The notes beneath the pieces were generated by a model. It saw only the letters and a program-made list of their open reading frames with translations. It was not told the DNA's origin and searched no databases. From Actinoplanes sp. N902-109 (GTDB lineage Bacteria > Actinomycetota > Actinomycetes > Mycobacteriales > Micromonosporaceae), in contig NC_021191.1 of NCBI RefSeq assembly GCF_000389965.1, positions 3,287,501-3,351,500 of the forward strand: a DNA stretch of 64,000 nucleotides, in the 5' to 3' direction. This document shows positions 1-16,900 of the stretch, piece after piece. Each line of letters opens with the position of its first letter. The stretch's first letter is position 1. The translations under genes were made by a program, and so were the position numbers.

Positions 1-2
1 CG

Positions 3-3000
3 CCGGCCGGGCCCGCGGCCCGCGGCCCGGTGCCGCTGCTGATCTCGGCCAAGGGACCGGCGGCGCTCGCCGCGCAGGCCCGGCGGTTGAGCGACGCCCT
101 GACCGCCGCGCCGGAGACGTCGCTGGCCGACATCGGCTGGACGCTGGCGACCGGCCGGGCGGCGCTGTCGCACCGGGCAGTGGTCGTCGCCGCCGGCCAC
201 CGCGAGGCGGTGACCGCTCTGGACGCGCTGGCGGCGGGGGACCCGGCGGCCGGCGTGGTGACCGGGACCGCCGTGGACAGCCCCGGCCGCCGGGTCTTCG
301 TGTTCCCCGGCCAGGGTGCGCAATGGGCCGGCATGGGCGCGCAGCTCATGACCGAGTCACCGGTCTTCGAAGCGCGGCTGCGCGAATGCGCGGCAGTTCT
401 CGACGAGCTCACCGGCTGGTCGTTGCTGGACGTGCTCCGGGGCGCCGGCGGGGCTCCCGGGCTGGACCGGGTCGACGTCGTGCAACCGGCGTCGTTCGCG
501 GTGATGGTGGCGCTCGCGGCGCTGTGGGAGTCGGTGGGCATCGTGCCCGACGCCGTGCTGGGCCACTCCCAGGGCGAGATCGCCGCTGCCTGCGTCGCCG
601 GGGCGTTGTCGCTGCACGACGCCGCGACGGTTGTGGTGGGCCGCAGCCGGGCGATCGCCGCCGGACTGGCCGGGCACGGCGCCATGGTGTCGGTGGCATT
701 GCCGCTCGCCGACGTGACAGCCCTGATCGAGCAGTGGGCCGGGGCCGTGCAGCTGGCCGCGGTGAACGGGCCCGCCGCGGTGGTGGTCGCCGGTGACATC
801 GCCGCGCTGGACGAGCTGCTGGACGTCTGCGAGCGGCGGGGTGTACGGGCCCGCCGGATACCGGTCGACTACGCCTCGCACACCACCCACGTCGAACGGA
901 TCGAGCCGGACGTGCTGGCCGCGCTCGAGGGGATCACGCCGCGCTCCGCGACCGTGCCGTTCTTTTCGACGGTGACCGGCGACTGGCTGGACACCAGCCG
1001 GCTCGACGGGCACTACTGGTATTCCAACCTGCGGCAGACCGTGGGCTTCGCGGCCGCCGTCCAGGCGCTGGCCGGGCACGGCTGGGACGTCTTCCTCGAG
1101 GTCAGCCCGCACCCGGTGCTGGTGCCGAGCATGTCCGAGCTGGTCGCCGAGGACGAGCGGCCGGTGACGGTGGCCGGCACGCTGCGCCGCGACGACGGTG
1201 GCCTGCGACGGTTCCTGACCGCCCTGGCCGAGCTGCACGTACGGGGCGTCGGTGCCGACCTCCGGGCCGCTTTCGGTGCCGGTCCGCGCAAGGCCGACCT
1301 GCCGACGTACGCGTTCCAGCACGAGCACTACTGGCTGGTTCCGGCCACGGCGGGCGTACCCGATCCCAGCGAAGCACTGTTCGAGGTGGCGTGGACGGCG
1401 GCGGCCGACGGTGCCGGAAGGCCCGAGCCGTTCGAGACCGTCGACCTGACGCACGGCCCCGGTGACGTCCGCGACGCCACGTACCGCGCGTTGGCAGCGG
1501 TGCAGACCTGGCTCGCGGGGGCGGCGGACGGCCGGTTGGCCATGGTGACGGGTCCGGTCACCGACCCGGCCGCCGCGGCGGTCTGGGGGCTGGTCCGCTC
1601 GGCCCAGTCCGAACACCCGGACCGCTTCGTGCTCATCGCCGCCGACGAACCGCTCACCCCCGAACTGCTGACGCGCGCCATGGCCGCCGGTGAACCGCAG
1701 CTCGCCGTGACGGCCGGCCGGCTCACCGTGCCGCGGCTGGTCCGTAAGCCGGTCGCGGCGCCGGCGCGCCGGCCGATCACCGGCACGGTGCTGATCACCG
1801 GCGGCACCGGGACACTGGGCCGGCTGGCCGCCCGGCACCTCGTCGAGACGTACGGCGTGCGCCATCTGGTGCTGGTCAGCCGGAGTGGCCCGGACGCCCC
1901 GGGGGCCGCCGAGTTCGCGGCCGGGCTGGACGCGTCGGTGCGGACGGTGGCCTGCGACGTGGCCGATCCCGCGGCCGCCGCGCGCCTGCTGGCCACCATC
2001 GAGCCGCCGCTGGGCGCGGTCGTGCACGCGGCCGGGGTGCTGGACGACGGCGTCGTCACCGCGCTGACCCCGGACCGGATCGACACCGTCCTGCGGGCCA
2101 AGGTCGACGCGGCGACGGTGCTGCACGACCTGACCGCCGAGGCCGGCCTGACCGCCTTCGTGCTGTTCACCTCGGCCGCCTCGGTGTTCGGCAACCCCGG
2201 CCAGGGTAATTACGCCGCCGCCAACGCCGCCCTCGACGCGCTCGCGCGGCAGTGGAACGCCACGTCCATCGCCTGGGGCTTCTGGGCGCAGCGGTCCGCC
2301 CTGACCAGCGGGCTCAGCCCGGCCGACCTGGACCGCACCGCCCGGCTCGGCATGATCGCCCTGCCGGACGCGCTGGGGCTGGCGCTGTTCGACGCGGCGC
2401 TGGCCGGTGACCCCGCGACGGTCGTGGCCACCCAGCTCGACCTGACCAGCGCCCGCGACGAGGTGCCGGTGCTGCTGCGCGGGCTCGCGGCGGCTCCGGC
2501 CCGGTCGCGGCAGCCCGAGCCGGACCCGGCCCTGGACGAGGAGGCGTTGCTGCGCCTGATCGGGCGGCACGCCGCGCAGGTGCTCGGGCGCACCGACCCC
2601 ATCGACGCCCGGCGGCCGTTCAAGGAGGCCGGCTTCGACTCGCTGACGTCGGTGGAACTGCGAAACCGGCTCAGCGCCGCCCTCGGCCGCCGGCTGCCCG
2701 CCACGCTGCTCTACGACCACCCGGATCCCCTGCGACTGGCCCGTCACCTGGGCGGGCACCCGGCCGCTGCCCCCGCCGGTCCGGCCGCCACCGGCCCGGT
2801 CCCGGCCGCCGAGCCGATCGCGATCGTGGGCATGGCGTGCCGGTTCCCCGGCGACGCCACCAACCCGGAGGAGCTGTGGCGGCTGGTCCGCGACGGGCGC
2901 GACGCCGTCGGCTCGTTCCCGGACGACCGCGGCTGGAACCTGGACACGCTGATCGACCCCGATCCCGACCACGAGGGCACCAGCTACACCGACAAGGGCG

Positions 3001-6000
3001 CGTTCCTGCGTGACGTGGCCGGTTTCGACGCGGACTTCTTCGGGATCTCGCCGCGGGAGGCGCTGGCGATGGATCCGCAGCAACGGCTGATGCTGGAGAT
3101 CTCGTGGGAGGCGTTCGAGCACGCCGGTATCGATCCCACCGCGGTACGTGGCACGCCGGTCGGGGTGTTCGCCGGCTCGAACGTCCAGGACTACGCCCTG
3201 CGCCTGCACCTCGCCCCGGACCTCGTCGAAGGTCACCGGATCACCGGCGCGTCCCCCGCCGTGCTCTCCGGCCGGATCGCCTACGAACTGGGCCTGGAGG
3301 GGCCGGCGTTGACGGTGGACACGGCGTGTTCGTCGTCGTTGGTGGCGTTGCATCTGGCGGTGCAGGCGTTGCGGGGTGGTGAGTGTTCGATGGCGTTGGC
3401 CGGTGGGGTGACGGTGATGGCTGGGTCGGATGCGTTTGTGGAGTTCTCGCGGCAGCGGGGGTTGTCGCGGGATGGGCGGTGCAAGTCGTTTTCGGCGTCG
3501 GCGGATGGGACGGGTTGGTCGGAGGGCGCTGGGGTTGTGTTGGTGGAGCGGTTGTCGGATGCGTTGCGGTTGGGGCATCGGGTGTTGGCGGTGGTGCGGG
3601 GTTCGGCGGTGAATCAGGATGGTGCGTCGAATGGTTTGACGGCGCCGAGTGGGCCGTCGCAGGTGCGGGTGATCCGGCAGGCGTTGGCGGCGGCTCAGCT
3701 CACACCGGCTGATGTGGATGTGGTGGAGGCGCACGGTACGGGCACGACGCTGGGCGACCCGATCGAGGCGCAGGCGTTGCTGGCCACGTACGGGCAGGGC
3801 CGGCCGACTGACCGTCCGCTGTGGCTGGGGTCGCTGAAGTCGAACATCGGGCACACCCAGGCGGCGGCCGGGGTGGCCGGCGTGATCAAGATGATCCAGG
3901 CGATGCGGTACGAACAGATGCCGCCGACCCTGCACGTCACCGAGCCGACGCCGGAGGTGGACTGGTCGGCCGGGGCGGTGGAGCTGCTGACGTCCGGCCG
4001 GGAGTGGCCGACGGCTGATCGCCCGCGCCGGGCGGCGGTGTCGGCGTTCGGGGTGAGCGGGACCAACGCCCACGTGATCCTGGAACAGGGCCCTGCCACC
4101 GAAACGCACCCCCCGGTGCACACCGGTCCGGTTACCGTGCCCTGGGTGCTGTCGGCCCGCTCGGAGGCGGCCCTTCGCGGTCAGGTCGAACGGCTGGCCG
4201 CGTACGCCACCGAGCACCCGGACCTCGACCCGCTGACCGTCGCGCGGTCCCTCGTGGACAGCCGCGCCGCGTTGCCGCACCGGGCCGTCGCCGTCGGTGC
4301 CGACCGTGCTCAGTTGCTGCACTCGCTGGAACGCCCCGTCCGTGGCCGGACCACTCCCGGCAAGCTGGCGTTTTTGTTTACGGGTCAGGGTTCGCAGCGG
4401 GTGGGGATGGGTCGGGGTTTGTATGAGCGGTTCCCGGTTTTTCGGGAGGCGTTCGATGAGGTGTGCGGTTTGTTGGATCGGGAGTTGGGTGGGTCGGTGC
4501 GGGATGTGGTTTTTGGTGGTGGTGGGGGTGTGCTGGATCGGACGGTGTGGGCGCAGGCGGGGTTGTTCGCGGTGGAGACGGCGTTGTTCCGGTTGGTGTG
4601 GTCGTGGGGGGTGCGGCCGGATTTTGTGGCGGGGCATTCGGTGGGTGAGGTGGTGGCGGCTCATGTGGCGGGGGTGTTGTCGCTGGGGGATGCGGTGGTG
4701 TTGGTGGCGGCTCGGGGTCGGTTGATGCAGGGGTTGCCGTCGGGTGGGGCGATGGTGGCGGTGGGTGCGGGGTTGGCTGAGGTGGAGTCGGTGTTGGTGC
4801 CGGGGGTGCAGGTTGCGGCGGTGAATGGTCCGTCGGCGGTGGTGGTTTCGGGGGAGGAGGTGGCGGTTGAGGGTGTTGCGGGGGTGTTGGCGGCGCGGGG
4901 TCGGCGGGTGAAGCGGTTGGTGGTGTCGCATGCGTTTCATTCGGCGTTGATGGAGCCGATGGTGGCGGAGTTTGCGGGGGTGGTTGGGGGGTTGTCGTTT
5001 GGGCGGCCGCGGTTGGGGTGGGTGTCGGGTGGGTGGGATGCGGGTTATTGGGTGGAGCATGTTCGTTCGGCGGTGCGGTTCGATCGGGATGTGGATTCCT
5101 TGCTGGGTGCGGGGGTCGACACCTTCCTCGAACTCGGGCCCGACGCCGTGCTGTCCGCGGCGGGCCAGGAATGCCTGACCGGCGGGCCCGACGAGGACGT
5201 GCTGTTCGTGCCGGCCCAGCGCCGCGACACCGACGACGTACGCACCCTGCTCACGGCGATCGCCACCCTGCACGTACGGGGCCGGCACGTCGACCTCCCC
5301 GCCGTGATCGGCGCTGCCCCCCGCCCGCAGGAGCTGCCCGACCTGCCCACCTACGCGTTCCAGCGCGAACGGTACTGGCTCGCGCCCGCTGACAAGCCCG
5401 CGCCGGGAACCGGCGAGGACGCCGCGTTCTGGGCCGCGGTGGAGACCGCGGACCTCGCCGCGCTGACCTCCCTCGGCGTCGACGCCGAACCCGGGCTGGG
5501 CCCGGCGATCAGCGCCCTGGCCGCCTGGCGGAGCCGCCGGGCCGAGAAGTCGCGGCTGGACGACCTGCGCTACCGGGTCACCTGGAAACCACACCGCGGC
5601 GAGGGTCCGGCCGCGCCGGAGGGCACCTGGCTCGTGGTCACCACCGACCACATCGGCGACCCCGCCCCCCGGCTCGACCGGCAAGGCATGCGCACCCGCA
5701 CCGTGACGGTCGACCCCGCGGCCGGGCGCCTGGCCGATCAGCTCGGCGCCGCGCTCGCCGACGACACCGTGACCGGCGTGCTCAGCCTGCTGGCCCTGGA
5801 CGACCGGCCCCGGCCGGGCTCCCCGCTGCTCAGCACCGGAGCGGCGGCAACGCTGACCCTGATCCGGACGCTGGCCGAACTCGGCGCCCGGCAACGGCTG
5901 TGCTGCGTCACCGCCGGCGCGGTCAGCACCACCGCGGCCGATCCCGCCCCCGACCCGCGGCAGGCGCTGCTCTGGGGCCTCGGTCTGGCCACGGCGCTGG

Positions 6001-7450
6001 AACACCCCGACCGCTGGGCCGGGCTGATCGATCTGCCCGGCGAGCTCGACGACCGCACCGCCCGGTCGCTGGTCGCGGCCGTCGCCCAGCTGGCCGACGA
6101 GGACCAGGTGGCGGTCCGGTCCCCCGGCCGCTACGTCCGGCGGATCTCCCCGGCCCCGGCCACCACCGCCCCGATGACCGGGATCGGCGGCACCGTCGTG
6201 GTCACCGGCGGCACCGAAGGACTCGGCGAGCACGCGGCCCGCCGGCTGGCCGAGCTCGGCGCCGAGCACCTGGTGCTGACCCTGGACGCCGACCCGGTCC
6301 CGCCCGCGGCCGGGGCGCTGCGCGACGACCTGGTGGCCCGCGGGACCAAGGTGACGCTGGCGACCGTGGACCTGACCGACCGGGACGCGGTCCGGCACCT
6401 GCTGGACCAGCCGCTGACCGGGGTGGTGCACGCGGCCGACCTGATCCGGACCGGTCCGGTCACCGCCATCACGGCCGAGGAGCTCGACACCGTGCTGGCA
6501 GCCAAGGCCGACGGGCTCGCCGTCATCGACGACGTGCTCGGTGACCGCCCGCTGGAGCTGTTCGTGGCGTTCTCCACCGTTGCCGGCATCTGGGGCGGCG
6601 GCGGCCAGGGCACCCCCGGCGCGGTCAACGCCGTCGTCGACGCCATCATGCAGCGCCGCCGGTCCCGGGGGCTGACCGCGACGTCGATGGCCTGGGGGGT
6701 GATCGACGGCTTCGGGGTGGCCGCCGACACCGCGGCGCAGGAGCAGCTCCGCCGGCGTGGCGTGCTGCCGCTGAGCCCGGAGACCGCGCTGGCCGCGCTG
6801 GCCTATGCCACCGGCGCCGACCCGGTCCTGGCGGTGGCCCAGATCGACTGGGCGACGTTCGCACCGGCGTTCACCTCGTTGCGGCCCAGCCCGCTGATCG
6901 GTGACCTGCCCGGCGTACCCGAAGCGCTCGAAGCCGCCCGTCCGGAACGCGACGAAGGGGCCGCCCGCCGGCTGGCCGAGCTGCCCGAGGCGGACCGCGA
7001 CCGGGCGCTGATCACCCTGGTGCGCACGGCCACCGCCACCGCGCTGGGGCATCAGCCCGACGCCATCAACCCACGCCGGGCGTTCCAGGAGATGGGGTTC
7101 GACTCGCTGGCCGCGGTGACCTTGCGCAACGGGCTGGCCGGGGAACTGGGCATCAGCCTGCCGGCGACCCTCGTCTTCGACTATCCGACACCGGCCGCGC
7201 TGGCCGGCTTCCTGAGCAGTGAACTGGCCGGGCCTCCCGACGCCGACGTGGACGAGACCGAGGTGCGGCGGGTGCTGGCCACCGTACCGGTGAACCGGCT
7301 GCGGGAAGCCGGGGTGCTGGACGTCCTCATGGGTCTGGCGGGCGCCGAGCCGGCGCCGGCCGCCGTGGTCACGGTGGCGGACGAGATCGAGCAGATCGAC
7401 GGGATGGACGTGGCCGATCTGCTGCGCCGAGCGCTGGAGGGCACCCAACC

Positions 7451-7454
<4 letters not shown>
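3..7454 (+). CDS. Modular type I PKS, gene A (5' truncated by window): [AT-KR-ACP]-[KS-AT-KR(inactive)-ACP]
   Basis: The frame is open from base 3 without a start, so the first KS and anything upstream (a loading module is expected) lie outside. Visible order: KS-AT linker; AT at about 290-1190 (GHSQGE; YASH near 870, methylmalonyl-type); KR at about 1780-2450 (GGTGTLG, LDD motif of B-type KRs, intact Ser and Tyr in GQGNYAAAN); ACP with GFDSL near 2635. A complete second module follows: KS at about 2815-4090 (DTACSSS, EAHGTGT, NIGHT), AT at about 4366-5160 (GHSVGE, HAFH, malonyl-type), a KR-like domain at about 6180-6720 whose catalytic Ser and Tyr are replaced by Thr and Pro, and ACP near 7095. 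A C-terminal docking segment (ADEIEQIDGMDVADLL) ends the protein. The stop overlaps the next start (GTGA). Parts of the second module use markedly different codons. The first module is inferred to be an early module acting on an AHBA starter. Confidence 0.95.
3298..3731 (+). other. Codon-usage island inside the gene A KS
   Basis: Within the second-module KS, third positions switch abruptly from the C/G mix of the surroundings to G and T: Leu becomes TTG, Val GTG/GTT, Gly GGG/GGT, Ser TCG. The switch starts just before the DTACSSS active site and ends near EAHGTGT. The reading frame and KS motifs are unaffected. Recombination with a foreign or differently evolved PKS tract is the inferred cause. 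Confidence 0.7.
4366..5110 (+). other. Codon-usage island covering the gene A malonyl-type AT
   Basis: From the first residues of the AT (LAFLFTGQG) to shortly before its end, codons are almost all NNG or NNT, unlike the NNC/NNG use before and after. The edges nearly coincide with the borders of the AT domain, which carries GHSVGE and HAFH. This fits a replaced AT domain. The sequence is still an intact AT. Confidence 0.75.
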
Positions 7455-13924
<6,470 letters not shown>

Positions 13925-13953
13925 CCCCCGCCGACTCAGAAGGAGGCCGGGAC

Positions 13954-16900
13954 ATGGCCGACGACGACAAACTTCGTGACTACCTGAAACGGGCGGTGGT
14001 CGACGCCCGGAAGCTGCAGAAGCGGGTCCGGCACCTGGAGGCGGAGCGCACCGAGCCGGTCGCCGTCGTGGGCATGGCCTGCCGGCTGCCCGGTGGCGTC
14101 ACGTCGCCGGAGGAGCTGTGGGAGCTGGTCCGCGAGGGCCGCGACGGGATCACCGGGTTCCCTGCGGACCGGGGCTGGGATCTGGACGCCCTGTTCGACC
14201 CGGACCCGGACCGGCCCGGCACGAGCTACGTCCGCGAGGGCGGCTTCCTGCACGACGCCGGCCGGTTCGACGCGGGTTTCTTCGGGATCTCGCCGCGCGA
14301 GGCCCTGGCGATGGACCCGCAGCAGCGGCTGATGCTGGAGGTGTCCTGGGAGGCGCTGGAACGCGCCGCGGTGAACCCGCGATCGCTGCGCGGCGCGCAG
14401 GTCGGGGTGTTCACCGGCTACTGCGGGCACGACTACGGCACCGGCCTGCCCGAGGTGCCGCAGGCCCTCGAAGGCTTCATGATGACCGCCGACGCGGGCA
14501 GCGTGCTGTCCGGCCGGGTCGCCTACCTGCTGGGCCTGGAGGGGCCGGCCATCACCGTCGACACGGCGTGCTCGTCCTCCCTCGTGGCGTTGCACCTGGC
14601 CGTGCAGGCGCTGCGCAACGGCGACTGCACCATGGCGCTGGCCGGCGGCGTGACCGTGATGGCCACGCCGCGGGCGTTCGTCGGGTTCGCCCGCCAGCGG
14701 GGTCTGGCCGCCGATGCCCGGTGCAAGGCGTTCGCCGCCGCCGCGGACGGCACGATCTTCGCCGAGGGCGTCGGTGTGCTGGTGGTGGAGCGGCTGTCCG
14801 AGGCCGAGCGGCTCGGCCACCCGGTCCTCGCGGTGATCCGCGGGTCGGCGGTCAACCAGGACGGCGGGTCCAACGGGCTGACCGCACCGAGCGGGCCCGC
14901 GCAGCGGCGGGTGATCCGCCAGGCGCTGGCCGGTGCACGGCTGTCGGCCTCGGACGTCGACGTGGTCGAGGCGCACGGCACCGGGACGGCGCTGGGCGAT
15001 CCGATCGAGGCGCAGGCGATCCTGGCCACGTACGGGCAGGACCGGGCCCGGCCCTTGCTGCTCGGCTCGCTGAAGTCGAACATCGGGCACACCCAGGGCG
15101 CCGCCGGGGTGGCCGGGGTGATCAAGATGGTGCTGGCCATGCGGCACGGCGTCGTGCCCCGCACCCTGCACGTGGACCGCCCGACGCCGCAGGTGGACTG
15201 GGCCGCCGGGCAGGTGGAGCTGGCCCTCGACGAGCAGCCGTGGCCGCAGACCGGCCGGCCGCGCCGGGCCGCCGTGTCCAGCTTCGGGGTCAGCGGCACC
15301 AACGCGCACGTCATCCTGGAGCAGCCCGCGGTCGTCGCCGCCGTGGAGCCGCCCGCGGCCCGGGACGTGCTGCCGGTGCTGATCTCCGGCCACGACGCAG
15401 CCGGGCTGCGGGCGCAGGCCGGGCGGCTGGCGGCCGTCCTGCGCCGGTCGGCGGTCCCGGCCGGGGAGCTGGCGCGGACCCTGGCCTACGGGCGGGCGGC
15501 GTTGCCGCGGCGCGCGGTCGTGCTGGCGGAGGGCCCCGATGCGGTCCGCTCCGGGCTGGACGCGCTGGCCCGCGGCGAGGACCATCCGGCCGTCGTGACC
15601 GGCGAGACCGTGCGCGGGCGGCTGGCCATGGTCTTCCCCGGCCAGGGAACGCAGCGCGCCGGGATGGGTAGCGCCCTGTACGAGCGGTACCCGGTGTTCC
15701 GGGAGACGTTCGACCAGATCTGCGAGCAGGCCGGGCGGCGGCTCGGGACCGACGTGCGCGAGGTCGTGCTCGGCCCGGCCGGGGAGCTCATCGACCGGAC
15801 GGCGTTCGCCCAGGTGTCGCTGTTCGCCCTGGGGGTCGGTCTGCTGCGGTTGTGGGAGTCCTTCGGCGTACGCCCGGACCTGGTCCTCGGGCACTCGGTC
15901 GGCGAGATCGCTGCGGCGTACGCGGCCGGGGTGCTCTCGCTCGACGACGCGATCACCCTGGTGGTGGCGCGGGGCCGGTTGATGGACGCGCTGCCGGCCG
16001 GCGGCATGATGGTCTCGGTGCTCGCGCCGGAGCAGCGGGTCCGGGCGGCGCTGGTGCCCGGGGCCGACATCGCAGCGGTCAACGGGCCCGCGTCGGTGGT
16101 GATCTCCGGGGACGAACGCGCGGTGTCGCACGTTGTCGACGAGCTGACGATGGCCGGGCACAAGACCAAGCGGCTCACGGTGTCGCACGCCTTCCACTCG
16201 GCCCGGATGGAGCCGATGCTGGCCGGCTTCGCCTCCGTGGTGTCCGGACTGACCTTCGCGCCACCCCGGCTGCCGTTCGTGTCGGCGGTGACGGGCGCGG
16301 TCCTCGACGACATCGACGCCGGCTACTGGGTGCGGCAGGTCCGCGACACCGTGCGGTTCGCCGACGGTGTCCGCAGCCTCGCGGCCGAGGGTGTCCGCAC
16401 GGTGCTCGAGCTGGGACCGGACGGCGCGCTCTGCGCGCTGGGCCGTGAGTGCGCACCGGACGCGCGGATCGCGTTCGTGCCGACCCTGCATCGCGGCGAC
16501 GACGTGCTGACCGCGGTCGCCACGGTGCACACGCGCGGCGTGTCCGTCGACTGGCAGGCGCTGCTGGGAACCGGCCCGGCCCACGCCGACCTGCCGACGT
16601 ATGCGTTCCAGCGGGAGAACTACTGGCTCGCCGGCGGCACCGGCGACACCACCAGCGGGCCCTCGCTGCTCGGTGCGTTCGTCGAGCTGCCCGACACCGG
16701 CGGCGCCGTGGCGAGCTCCCGGCTGTCGCTGCGGTCCCAGCCCTGGCTGGCCGACCACGTGGTGAACGGGGAGGTCCTGCTGCCCGGGGCCGCCATGGTC
16801 GACCTGGTGCTGCGCGCCGGTCAGGAGCTGGGCTGCGGCTCGATCGAGGAGCTGGTGATCGAGGCCCCGGTGGTGCTGGGCGGCGACAGCGGGCTGGCGC

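Noticed and set aside
357..7448. Very long open frame on the minus strand opposite PKS A, and similar ones opposite genes B to E and the LAL gene (38924-42151)
   Set aside because: Composition is arginine, proline and glycine-rich with no domain motifs; they arise because extreme third-position GC bias removes stops from the complementary frame. Plus-strand PKS motifs are unambiguous.
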